From positions 2,942,466-3,006,465 of the forward strand of contig CM041090.1 in the NCBI GenBank assembly GCA_023079485.1: a stretch of DNA of 64,000 nucleotides, given 5' to 3'. Position 1 is the first letter of the stretch. Every line of letters starts with the position of its first letter. The position numbers were made by a program, and so were the translations under genes. The DNA comes from Archilochus colubris. Its lineage: Eukaryota > Chordata > Aves > Apodiformes > Trochilidae. Below, piece after piece: positions 21,530-34,200 of the stretch. Below the pieces are notes generated by a model, which was not told the DNA's origin, did no database searches, and saw only the letters and a list, made by a program, of their open reading frames with translations.

Positions 21530-24245
21530 AAGCTTTAATTTTTTGGAGAATGTTACAGCTGAAATGACCCAAGAAGAGGCAGATCTAAAGCTTTATAACC
21601 AATATCACTCACCCAAATGCCAGTATTTTTTTTTATTTGTTGTAGAGTATTGAACCTGAGGTTAAAAGAAGATTAACTTTCGATTTTCTGTAGCTTTGGT
21701 CTTCCATTAATGTGGCTCCTTTCAAGCAAGCAGTCTGGCTTTTTTGACAGATGGAATCCCAGGTATCCATTTCTTCTTTTTCTAATTTAATTTTTAAGAA
21801 AAGTTATGAATAACTTGTATTAATTTTTATTTATTTGACATCTTGTAGCTACAAGCCTGTGTTTCTTAAAGGCTTCCCTGTTCAACAGTAGTACTTTTTG
21901 CCCAGAGATCCTGTTATTGTGGTCCAAAAATGGAAGACTTACAAATTCCTTTTTACCCTTAAGGTTGAGAAACATAATTCTTCTGTTTATCACTTGCTTC
22001 ACTGAATATTTACTTACCTGTGGTACATGCTACAGCTACTATAGACCCAGGGTTTACCTCCCATGGAAAAGAGAGCAAAGACAGCAGTAGTGCTGATGCA
22101 TGCAGGATCTCATTGCTATATAGGATGGGATGTAGCCAGAGGGCACAACCAGACCTGAGAATCTGGAAGCACTCCCAGGTTCCAGAATACAGTTGAAGCT
22201 TTATTGTCTGAAGGGCAAAAATGATCCCACTGACAGCAGGAAGTGTCTAGGCAGGAAGTCTGAAGACAAGCAGAATGAGGTGTGCGAAGGCAAACACTTC
22301 CCTGCCCTTCCTGCAGTTTTCCAGCATCCCACAAAAGGGTCAGGGAGAACAATGAGCACTTTACCCCGTTTCAAAAGGCATCCAGTGAAACAGAAATCAT
22401 TATTCTGTATCTCTGAATTCTCCCTATTCTCCCTATGTCTCCGAATGCAGAGGAACACATCAGGGCTGATCAAAGAGGTGGAAGAGCTTCCACAAAATGG
22501 GAGAATAGATAAGGAATCTACAACCTAAAAAAAGATGACAAGAGTAAAAGGCAGAGAAGAAAGAGATTTCTGAAATCTGGAGTGCCCTGGGGGAGATGAA
22601 CTGGGAGTGACTGTGAACCTTTCTTCTACCACAAGGCCTGGATGAGATCAGGCAAAAACAGCAAGACCCAGGTTCAAAGTTAACAAAGTAAAATACCCAA
22701 ATTACAAAAGTTTATGAGTTAAAAAAAACCTGATCAGTGCATTCACTGGAAAATTTTAAGGATTAAAAAGTACCAAGGCTCCACATCCCTCTCAGTCATG
22801 CACTGAATCCAGAGGCTGGGAGTACAGTCTGAGACAGCACTGTACCTGCCCTCTTCCTGTGATGTTCTCCAGTCACTAAATACTGGAGTCATCAAAAGGC
22901 AAGTGGAAAAGTAGGAGCACCCCAGTCTGCAGTCCTTAGGTTTCCCACAGCTCAGGTAATTTTCCAGATAATAAGCAACCAGGAGTAGTCAGAACTTCTA
23001 AAGATGTAGGGATACAAGACTGACTTGAAAGAAATTATTGAAATAACATGGAGAAGATGTAAGTAATTGCAAGAGCAACTTAATTATCTATGGATTAACC
23101 TATGGGGAAAGCGATGAAAATAACAGGAATGCAAAACTAAACTATAAAAAGAGGATTTAAAAAAAAATGAGGAAGCTGCTTAGCAAGACCCTACATGAAA
23201 TGGTATAAAATCTTTAGACTCAGCATGGAAATTGCAACAAAAGGGTTGCAAAACACAGGCACAGCCTTAAATAAAATGTGAAGCAAGGAACCAGAAAAAG
23301 ACCGAGGGGTTAAATGGTCAGGACTGAGCATTATTAAAGCCTGACATATGTTCTTTAGGGAACAGCATGGGGACAGAAGAAATGGAAATGGCACATCTAA
23401 ATTTGCCAGTGTATTTAGAAGAGCTGTAGCAGGTACGGAAAAGTTAGTGTTCAGGATGGAAACCTGAAGGAAGAAAGGTAGAAAGCTAAAACCTCAAACA
23501 GTAGATCTGCTGGACCAGTGAAGAGGGATTTAGATGCTAAGGAGTCAAGGCCATAAGAGTATAACACAGAAGATAACTTGTAATACTTCTAACAGAGATT
23601 TAGCAAACAATCCCCCTCCTCCATTTTTTGTTTGTTTGTTTGTTGGGTTTTTTAACTGGAAGCCCAAGGTTTTGTTTTCTAAGATGTGAGCACAGATGAA
23701 CTTTAATTAAAAAAAAAATAATTATTTTACTGACTCCTTCAATGCTTCAGGGAATATGGCATTGCATTCCATTAAAATCTCTTATAAAATCAATGGAAAA
23801 AGTGATCCTCCCACTTAAGGTTAAAAGTAATGGCCATAGAACCTACACATGTCCCACTGCAAAATTCCACTGTTATATAAAGAATTTTCACTATGTTTAA
23901 AACAGTTGTCTAATGTCCTAGCTAACCCCCAGAGAGCTTAGTCATACACTTCTCTGGCATCCCAAGGCAGCAATCATCATCACAAAAACATGGAAAGCAT
24001 TTGGGCCATTCTATGTTCAGATCTGAACCGGTGAAGGGTTTCCAGCTTCCCTTTCAAGAGGCTGAAATTTTTAGTGTGCAGGGGGCAAGAGGTACAACTA
24101 AACCTCCAGAGGTGGGTTTGTGGTTAAATAAATACATCAACAAAAATGTAATACATAAAATATAAATGTTCTGGGTCTAAAAAAAAAAACAAAACAAAAA
24201 AAAACCCCAAAACAACTATGGTCCCCTCATCCCCCCTCCCCAAAG

Positions 24246-24470
24246 TAAAAATAAAATAAAATAAATAAAATAAATCGAAATAAAATAAAACAAAACAAAA
24301 CAAAATAAGATAAACCGAAAGAAAATAAAATAAAGTGAAACAAAACAAAATAAGATAAACCGAAATAAAATAAAATGAAACAAAATAAAATAAAATAAAA
24401 TAAAATAAAATAAAATAAAATAAAATAAAATAAAATAAAATAAAATAAAATAAAATAAAATAAAATAAAA
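24246..24470. repeat. TAAAA pentanucleotide microsatellite
   Basis: The left part is an impure mixture of TAAAA, CAAAA and GATAAACCGAAA units. From 24386 to 24470 it is a pure (TAAAA)17 run. It ends about 208 bases before the EHD4 start codon. Long phenylalanine/leucine/tyrosine open frames on the minus strand are translations of this repeat, not genes. Confidence 0.98.
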
Positions 24471-24489
24471 ACAATCGACACACCCACCC

Positions 24490-25250
24490 ACCTCCCACCC
24501 CCCAGCCGTCTCGGACGTACGACGCAGGGAGGGGCCCACGGCCCAGCCCTGCAGCTCAGCCGGACCGGGGCCGCGCTGCTGGAACCGCCCCCGCGCCGGG
24601 GCCGCTTCTCTCGGCCCGCCCGCCCGCTGCTGCGTGCGCGGGGAGCGGCAGTGCGGTGGGGGTGCTGGTACCGGCGGGATGTTCAGCTGGATGGGCAAGC
24701 AGGGCGGCGGCCGGGAACGCGGCGGTGCCGGCGACGTGGTCCAGACGGTGACCGGGGGGCTGCGGGATCTCTACATCCGCAAGCTGCTGCCGCTGGAGGA
24801 GCACTACCGCTTCCATGAGTTCCACTCGCCCGCTCTGGAAGAGGCCGACTTCGAGAACAAGCCCATGGTGCTGCTGGTGGGGCAGTACAGCACCGGAAAA
24901 ACCACCTTCATCCGGTAAGGTGACCCCCTCTGCTCCGCGATGCCTGCCCCGGGGATACGCCGCCGCGCCGGTCGCGCTCGGGGCCCGCTTCGTCCCCCCC
25001 CCCCCCCCCCCTCTCCTTACTGCTCAGTAAATCCTCGCTCACCTCCTGCTCCGGGCGTTTCTGCGGAGCGGTAAATCCGCCCTGCGCTCCGCACTCCGCG
25101 GCTCCGCACTCCTTTCCCTGGCCGCCCCCCCGGGAACCTTGCGCCTTTCTCGGGGAAGCGGCCGTCGGCTGGGAGTCCGGTGGCCCCTGTGCCTGCCCAG
25201 TGCCAGTCTCTCCCGAGCAGAAAAGGGACTCCTCCGAATGCCTCCCGTGT
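24490..25250 (+). promoter_or_regulatory. EHD4: CpG-island promoter of EHD4
   Basis: Base composition changes sharply from the AT microsatellite to GC-rich, CpG-dense DNA spanning 5' UTR, exon 1 and the start of intron 1. No TATA box is evident between the microsatellite and the ATG, which fits a CpG-island promoter. An 18-base C run lies at 24994-25011. Confidence 0.85.
24679..24914 (+). CDS. EHD4: EHD4 exon 1 (coding part)
   Basis: Encodes residues 1-78 plus two bases, including [18 protein letters not shown] and the P-loop [10 protein letters not shown]. The donor is GTAAGG. An in-frame upstream ATG at 24634 would add 15 glycine-rich residues; the downstream ATG fits the conserved N-terminus. 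Confidence 0.96.
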
Positions 25251-28200
25251 GTGAGGGTGGGTGCCCCACCCGAGACTGCTATGCGCTCTGTAAAGCTCCA
25301 GCCAACTTCCTTTTTAAGAATTTTATCTCGGTTTCTTGGTCTGCTGTGAACGTCTAACGTCGCTGACTACTCCCTTTTAACTTTTTCTGTTAATCTCTCG
25401 TTTATTTCAAAGGAAAAGCAGGCGCTTCGTGTTAAAATGGGATGACTTCATCAGCCACCACAGACCATTTAATCTCGTCTCCTCCCCCATCTTTCCCAAA
25501 AGTAGATAATTTAATAGATTGGATGTGAAGATAAGACAGAAACCGTACAGCAGTTTGGGGCAAAAAACCACATGGTATCTGTAAAGTCCTTTTTTTTTTT
25601 CTCTCCAATGCTTTTGATGAAGTGTTCAAGGCCAGGTTGGATGGCCTTGAGCAACCCAAAATAGTGGTAGATCTCCAAGGCAGGGGAGTGGAACTGGATG
25701 ATCTTTAAGGACTTTTCCAACCCTGACCATTCTCTGATGCTAATTGCATTGAACAAGCAATATCACTAGTAAGGCAGCTTAACAATGTCTCTGCTGTTGT
25801 AGTGTTTTCTGTCTTTTATGCCTGTCTTACTGCTGAGTTGGTGAGTAACCAGTGTTAGGAAGCTGATAGCAGCCTTCCAGTACTTGAGGAGAACCTACAG
25901 GAAAGCTACAAGGGTAGTGACAGAGAAAGGGTTAATGGTTTCAAATTGAAAGAGGGGAGATTTAGATTTGATGTTAGGGTTACTTTGGGTTTGGTTTTTT
26001 TTACAATGAAGTAGGTGAGACACTGGAATGGGTGTCTTGTGTATGCCTCTTCCCTGGAAGTGTTCAAGACCAGGCTGGATGGGGCTTTGAGCAACCTGGT
26101 CTGATGGGAAGTGTCCGTGCCCCTGCAAGGGGGTTGGAACTAGGTGATCTTGAAGGGCCCTTCCAACCAAACCATTCTAGGAGCCTGTGAATATTTTGCT
26201 TACATTTGAGTGTGTTTGCCTCTTAGGAATAAGTTAAGGTATACAAAACTTTGTAGAAGACACTGGGGTCAATTGGATCAAATTTTGACCTCTACTTATT
26301 ATATCTGAAGTTCCTTTTAGTCCTTCCCTGAATTGTACAAATGCCTTTTGATTCCAAAGGCTACAGGCATGCTTGCCATAACCCTGTTCTCTTTTGACAG
26401 TGCAAAAGCCCTACCTCCCTTCTCCATTGAGAAGCTGTGTTTACTGTTACTCACCTGAGAGCTTTTCAGATGTTTCCAGAGCTAATCATGTTTCTTTTCA
26501 GGTTTTACAGCTAGCTAATTGGAAGCTTAAAGCTGAACTTGTTCCTTTACTCATTATTCCTGAATTCCTGCAAGCACACAGGGGGTGATTTCGGGTTTTT
26601 CTGCCACTTTTGCAGTGCTGATTCATTTTCTTTAAAAATTACATCTGCTTTGTTAGTCTGTATATATTTCCAGAGAAGTGTTCTTACCTGATTTAAGGAC
26701 AGGGGACTGTGAGGGCCTGGGTAGTATGGAGACACAACAGTCCCAAAAATGTATGCACCAGAATCTGCTCTACCTGTTAGCTAAGCTGCTGTGTCATTTG
26801 GGACTCAGGAAACTTTTTACCTTTTTACCCATCCCCTAAGAGTTTGCCTTGGATGAGAATGCACATTCTTGATATCTGGACATGCATCTTTTTTGTCCTT
26901 TACAGGTGTCTGTATATAACTGGATATGTCATATATACATATGACATATGTCAGCAGTCAATGTTGCCTTTGGGAATGCTTTGCAGTGCCTTAGATGGAT
27001 TTTTGGTACTGTTGCTTTGTGAGTAACTTGTTATCACCTTAACCATAAAATACTGACCAGTAGGGTTGGCTGATACTCATGCAGTAAATGACAAAGAAGT
27101 ATCATTTGTTACAGCTGTTTCCATGGAGCTTTAGCACTGGTCAGTGTTGGTAGAAGATGCCCAGACAAATTCGCAGAGATAAGTTTCAAAGATGTCCTCT
27201 CGTGCATTTTATTAAAATATCTGACTCAGTGGAGGAGGTGACTTCTACTGTGATGTGTCATTCCCTTCACCCACTTACCCCTTTCTCTTATCCCCTTTTT
27301 AAGTAGAGTGCAGAGTGGTTTAATCCCTTACTGGGGAGACTGAAGAAGGCAGAAGTTGAGCCTGAACCAGTCAGGGAACAGCTGTTTCTGCTTCTAAAGG
27401 ATCACAGTCTGACCTCACCCTGATGAACACTCATTACATCAATGTTTGCTATATAATTGGCATAATCAGCATGAGAAAAGACTCCATTCAAGATGGACTG
27501 CAACTTAATAGTGTCACAGTAACTGTTACTCAAAATTCAGCTTAGAGGAGGAAAAGCAAGAAAGAGAAGTGCTAGTGTGCTGAAGTCAAGACTGAGAAGA
27601 AGACATAGAAATATTATAGTGTGCAGGTCAGCCACATACTAATTTTCTGTCTAGTAGGCTAAATTCCAGTTTTATTATAGATAGGTTTTTTTAGAAAGAG
27701 GTAGTACTGTGTTTATTTTTTCAGGCTAGCCTTTTAACAAGCAAATATTATTTTAAATCTTAATTAAAACTGCTTTTTGATCCATATTTCTCCATTTTGT
27801 ATTCAGGAAGGCACACTAGATGTACTTAAGTGTTTACTGCTGGGTTTATGTGTCAACATCACAGTTCATTTCGCTGTCAAACATTCATTTGGGGCTTGCT
27901 TTGATTTAGACGTTATCGTGAGAACTTCACATTTTCATGCCTCTGACACATCCACCCAGTTCCTTCCACTGAGCCTTCATGGAAAACCCTGATCTAGCAA
28001 TGACTGAAATGTCCCTGGGGAGTGAGATGTGCCAACAAACCCTCCCGGGTTTCCAGCAGCTCTTCTGGTTTTTCACTTGATGCTGTTTGTCTTCTCTGCA
28101 CTTGGAACAAAGCAGTGAAACCTCCCAGTTTCACTCTCTAAGGTGTAGCTTGGTGATACTTGTCAGCATTGTCAGATAGTTTTAAAAACAATTCAAACAA

Positions 28201-31200
28201 ACATATCCAGGTTCAACTGTTAGCACTTGTCTAATTGTTTTGAATGGGGTGGCAGAGTGGCTGAGAGCCAACTGCTTATCTTGCATGTGAGCTGCTTGGC
28301 CTCTGCAGCTTCTGTACTTCTCTACATTTCTTTCTCCTGGCTGCTCCAGAGAAAGAAGTGGGGAAAGGGGTGACAGGAGAGGAGAATTGTTATGTATGGA
28401 AAGCTGGTCAGTGTGAGTTTGTTGTTGATGACATTTTCCTTTCCTTTTAGCAATGAATTAAACCTTCTAGTCTAATAATGTTTAACTTTTCTATCTTCAA
28501 AGTGGAAGAGACTGGATGTTTGTTTGTTTTTATAGAACTCATCAAGATGAGTAAAACCAGAAGTAAATTCCTCATCTTGCCAAGATGTGCTTTTACTTTG
28601 CTCAGAGGTATTTCTCAGAGGTTCAAGTGGTAAACTTCTTTCTATTTAGCTCAGCCAGGGCTGGGTTTTGTGAAAGCACCATTTTGTATGTGTAATATCT
28701 GGGGTCTGTGAGTAGTGTGGAGATGCTTGTGTGGCAAGGATGGGCTGCATCTTTTTTGGGCGGAAGAGCTCTTCATGCTCTTTGTGATTCTACACAAACC
28801 TTTTATTTGAGGTACTTGGAGCAGAAGTCTCACACTAAAGCAAGTATCTGCTGGTTTTGTTATGTTGAAAAAAGAAAGTATGGAGGATTTGGTGCAGGAT
28901 GTAGTTTATGAAAGGTTTGAGTTTGTCACCCCCCCATGGCACTGTGTCCTTGCCCAGTGCTGCTCTGTCCAGCTCTCCTGTGTTCTGGTGTTACTCTGGC
29001 TTAGCTCAGGCATTTAGACTTCAGATGATTATCAGTATCTGAAACTGTGAGTAATCTTTGCTATCTGTGGAACGCTGTGAACCAGTTCCCCCCAGTCTGG
29101 CTATAGATCTTGCAGAGGAACATAGATAAATGTTTGTTGGCAAAGCAGAAGGGTTATGGCCCAGGTAAAAACAAAGGGAGAAGAGTCAACAGGATGTCTG
29201 TTGTTTGATCCAGACTGTCTTTGGGATGTTTGCTATATTTAAGCATTCTTCCTGTGAAACCTTTCTGAACTCCCTCTCTGCTGAAAATTCATGAGTAGGG
29301 CATGCAGTTGTGGGTGCTAAATATCCAGGTATTTTCCTGTGTCAATACAGGATACTATGGAAATACATTCAGATCTTTTGAGTTTACAGAAGACTGCTCA
29401 TCGTTTTTGTGTGGCTAAGTGAAACTGATATTTTCATACTCAGAGGAAGTGTGATACAGCTTGTACAGCCAGTGCTCAAGAACTAGGGTTAATTTTAGTC
29501 TGTACTGGTTCTTGATGTGCAACTGGGAGCCACTCTTAATAGCAAATACCTGCCTTGCAAAGTGTTTCCTGTGTCTGTTCAATAGTTCTACCAGGCTCAG
29601 CACGGTGACTCTTGGGTGGATCTCATTATCTGGAAGGAGATCTTGCCTTCCTGGATTGTTATCCCTATAAAAGCCTGACTTTTAAAGCTGTATCCGTGAC
29701 ATTTAACTTGATTGCAGTTCAGTAGCACTGCATTCTTATTTAGTCATTTCTGTAGGCAGCTTATTTTTGTTATTTGAGTTGCAAGCTGAAAATGCAGATG
29801 TTGGAAGTCCTGAAAGATGCTCCACAGGGCAAACTCTTTCTGATTCAGTGTTACATGTGCAGCAGGCCATGAGATTAGATTTTTTTTTGTTGTCATCTAG
29901 AACACCACCACTGTTGAATGTCCATAACAATGCCTGGCAGGTTCATAAGCTTGCAATGGATAGCAGTTATCCTGGAGGTGTCTTATCCTGAATTCAGATC
30001 CCATCATCCAGTTTTCTTTGACGTGGAATCTGGGCCTCCTCTTGTATGCATTCAATGCAGTACAATGTTTTTTACTGCTGTAATGTTTTTTACAGCTGCC
30101 TCTTGTCCTATGTATTGCCAGCTTATGTATTTGCTGCCCCTCTGTGAATGACAGTTCATATCAAGAGAACTTAGTTACAAGTCTTACACCCCCAACTCAT
30201 AGAAGGACAATGAGGAAAAGCTGAATCAAGATGCTTTAAAGTACAACTGTGGCAAGTTAAAAATCTGACTTTAGAAAAGCATAACTGATTTTTCAAAATT
30301 AATGCCATGGATAAGTCCAGCCTGGAAAATTAGTGTCTTTGTGGTGTTCATGAGGGTGCAGGAACACTTCTGTGTCTCAGTTGTTGTGCTGTTTGCTACA
30401 ACCCTTCTAAATTCTGGATTTCCATGCATAAAGGGTTTAATTGCTGAATTATCACAGGACTTTTGCCTTCATTTTGTTACGTGACCTGCATCATAGGAGG
30501 AGCAATCTCTTGCACTGTATACTTGGTTGGGTTTTTTTTCATTTGAAGAGGGATTAGTTTTATTTTGCTGCTACTGTGCACTGGGCACAGCTTATTCTAC
30601 AAGCAGAGCAACTTTGTTTTGGCAAGTTCTGGCATGCCTGTTCTTGTGTTCCTACTGTCCTTTTTAGCATCGTCCTTTTTTTTTATTTATTTATTTGTTT
30701 CTTTGGAAGCAGAAAGCTATGGGAAAGCTCATGTAAATAACTGGTATGTTTTAAGCCTCACACATCATAGGTTGAGCTGATTTGCAATTTGCTAAGACTG
30801 GTGGAAAAAAATCTTTCAAATGTGCATTGTTTCTTTAGTTCCTTAAGTTTGGCTTCTGTACTCTCAAATCAATATTTGTTTATGAAATTATAGTAGAACA
30901 GGCATAGTGCTGTTGGATTAAGTGTCAGAGCAAACCTATTGTTCAACAGCCAATGTTCATCTAGAGGTGATCCAGGCGACTTAGTGCTGTTATTGGATGT
31001 GGGACCATCACCTTTGCCTGAAGAAGAATTCTTGTTTAAATTTAGCTTTGATTATGTAAAAAGTTAAATAGTAGTTGATAAAAATTGTGTGGGTTTTGTT
31101 TCTTCAAGAACTCAAGGGTGACAGGGAACCCATCAAATTAATTCATAAGTACGAGATGACTTGGGTTGATTGGAGAATTTTACTGTTCCTTCAATGTCAC

Positions 31201-34200
31201 ATTACAGCATAACTGAAAAAAAAATTGTCTTAGTCTTGAGATGAACATTTTCAAGATGGTGCTGTTGTGGATGAGGACAATAGCACTCATAGTTTAAATT
31301 TAAGCAGGGTTCTCTGCTTCTGTTTCTGAAGACTGGCAGTTGCCATAGTGTAAGCTAAAGGCTTGCTCTGTAGGCTTGGGGCTTCCATGGCTTCCCACTT
31401 GCCATCCAGGTACACAAACAACTTTTTCTTTAAATACATCCACCAGTTCCATCAAGTTTAAGCATTTAAATACACTTCCTTCATTTGAGACCTTGCTGTC
31501 TGGAAGGTAAAGTCTTGGTATATCAGAGTTGGTCCACTAAGGATGTGCCATCTGCATCTCTGAGTGGCCTGATCAGAGGGAGATGAAAGATGGTTTCTGT
31601 TGGTACAGCACTGCCTGATTTGATGCCTCTCGGAAGCAGCTTACAGTTAAACCTCAAATTCTGCAGGTCTGACTTAGTTCAGAATTTTCAAGTGAATTAC
31701 AGGTATTTTGCCATAGTTCCCAGTCATTCATTGTGTTACTTTATGTAACACATCTCTAGGTACCTGCTTGAACAAGACTTTCCAGGGATGCGGATTGGTC
31801 CAGAGCCTACCACGGATTCTTTTATTGCTGTGATGTATGGAGATTCAGAAGGAAACATTCCTGGGAATGCCCTGGTTGTTGATCCTAAGAAGCCATTCCG
31901 CAAGCTCAGCCGCTTTGGAAATGCTTTCCTCAACAGGTAAGATCACTTTGCTTGCTGTCTTTATATTTTTGTTTAAATTTCTACTTAATACCATCCTCAG
32001 GTGTCACTTTTTTTATGAAGTTTCTTCTGCTGCATTTGTTTTGAGAAGAATGGAAAAAATATTAAAGTACAAGCAAGAGTGGTGGCAGTTCAGGTGAATT
32101 AAAATAAAAGAGTACTAGGTAACGTAGCACTAATGCAGATATATGGAGTTGTCTGAACTAAAAATCATTGTTAAAACCAGTCCACAGAAAATTGCTGAAA
32201 TGCTTTACCAGCATTTGTAATGTTCACAAGGCAATAAGCCAGCTGGAACTTGGGATCACTTTGAGCACAAACAGTCCTGGTCAGGAAAAATTGATAGACT
32301 AGCACTGTGGTTTAAAAACACTATCCAAAAATAAAAAAAAAAAAAAAAGAGAAAAAATATTCCCCTTTTGATGCTGTCTTGTTCCTTTCCACTTGTCTTA
32401 CTTGTCTCGGTGTAGGTCTTTAAAATTGAGAATTGCTTGTAAAAAGGCCTACAGGAATAAATGGGATGAATGCATTTTCAGGTTGTTAAGTGTTTGATTT
32501 TGACCAGCTCATCCTCAAGCAGCCAAAGAATGGTAACATTGGCTTCTGGATGGTTTCTGTGTATTTGCAAAAGGGGGAAGTGTTGTTTAGGGGCTGTGAC
32601 TGTTGGCGCCAGTCATTTAAGTAGCAGGCTAAATATTTCCAGTTAAAAGTTATTAATAACTTTATTCTCCTTGTGCGAGCAATCACCTTGTTTTCTTCCT
32701 GTACTTGATTGTAGCTTGACATAGAGGCCTGGCTTTTCAAGCCAATTAATCTAAATTGGTTTTCTTGTAACAATAAACTTTCCTGTTTGGCTGATAAACA
32801 CTGGCATATGTGTTAAAAGTTCGCTATGTACAGGCTTATCTCTTGCTGTGCTTATTCACAGAAAAAGGCTTATAACTAATACTTAGCTTGGCTCTCACTG
32901 CTGAGAGATAAGGAAGAGTATGTGCTGTGGGAAGCTGCACTCAGGTCCCACTTTAAATGATAGTTTCAGGATCAAAGACCCCTTTTAGGGAGATTATTGG
33001 CCAAGTCCTGCCTGTAATCATATTTTCCTTTGCCTTCCCTCATTTGACATACTTACATTCCTTTATATCCAGTGTTACATTTTTACCCCTGTCTTAATAG
33101 TGTCCTCTCCATTGCCTCTGCTTGCCCCCACTTTTTTTTTTTTATTATTATTATTATTATTTCCTAGTCCTAGTCTTTTGCTTTATGGAAGAACGTAGGC
33201 TGCAAAGTGCCTTTTTAATCTAAGTGTAACATGTAAAGGAAACAGTGACTGAGGTAATGGAGAAACTAAACCCAAACAAGAACACAGAAGCACAATCAAC
33301 CCTTGTACTTGCTTTTTAGCTGTGTTAATTTATTTATATCACCTTGTCTCTTTTTTCCATGACCTCTTCTTACTCCCCTCTGACTGCCTGTGTCTGTAAC
33401 ACTGCTGATTGTAGAAAATTGTCTCATTTCTCCTGTGTATTTTTAGGGAAATTTGGGGGGAGAGGGGATGAGGACAGGACATAGTGTGTCCATGGATACT
33501 GGTTAAATTAAGTGAGGAGAGAATATTGCAGTATACCAGAGGATCACAGAAATAGATGGGTGCTGCTGAGAGGAAGGACATGCTCTATGCTAATGGATGT
33601 CTGGACACAAAAAGTGTATAAATTCTTACTAGATTCTTTGACTCAGCCAAAGTTAATCTAAAAAACCAAAAGAATAAAATCAACCGAGATAATGAAAAGA
33701 TGATCCTTTGATTTCATTTTGTTGATTTCATTTTTGCTGACAGTGCAACATGGTTTTGCAAGGATAGTCTAATATTGCTGGGTTTCTTTAAAAAGTTTTA
33801 TAATAATATGAAATTATGTTCAATATCTTCATTGATGATTTAGATGAGGGGATTGAGTCCATCATCAGCAAGTTTGCAGATGACACTAAGCTGGGGCGGA
33901 GTGTGGATCAGCTGGAAGGCAGGAGGGCTCTGCAGAGGGACCTGGACAGACTGGAGAGTTGGGCTGATTCCAATGGGATGAGGTTTAACAAGGCCAAGTG
34001 CCGGGTCCTGCACTTTGGCCACAACAACCCCATGCAGCGCTACAGGCTGGGGACAGAGTGGCTGGAGAGCAGCCAGGCAGAAAGGGACTTGGGAGTCTGG
34101 ATTGACAGGAAGCTGAACATGAGCCAGCAGTGTGCCCAGGTGGCCAAGAAGGCCAATGGCATCCTGGCCTGTATCAGGAACAGCGTGGCCAGCAGGTCCA

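Larger units (their letters stand above)
20711..24490. other. Intergenic region between PLA2G4E and EHD4
   Basis: About 3.8 kb. It probably includes the PLA2G4E 3' UTR (possible poly(A) sites near 20705, 21174 and 21210). Further on I see only the 39-bp duplication, a TTTG run (23627-23645) and the promoter-side microsatellite. No tRNA or coding gene was recognised. Confidence 0.65.
24915..31759 (+). other. EHD4 intron 1
   Basis: The 6.8-kb intron starts GC-rich, including C18 at 24994-25011, then carries two old CR1 pieces (25612-25739 and 25868-26185). From 26186 to 31759 I see no gene or clear repeat, only short T-rich runs. Confidence 0.7.

Noticed and set aside
24634..24678. Earlier in-frame ATG for EHD4
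   Set aside because: It adds 15 glycine-rich residues with no family counterpart; MFSWMGKQ is the conserved N-terminus and gives exactly 541 residues.
24124..24698. Three long minus-strand open frames rich in Phe, Ile, Leu and Tyr, which look like membrane proteins
   Set aside because: They translate the TAAAA microsatellite in its three frames and have no other content.
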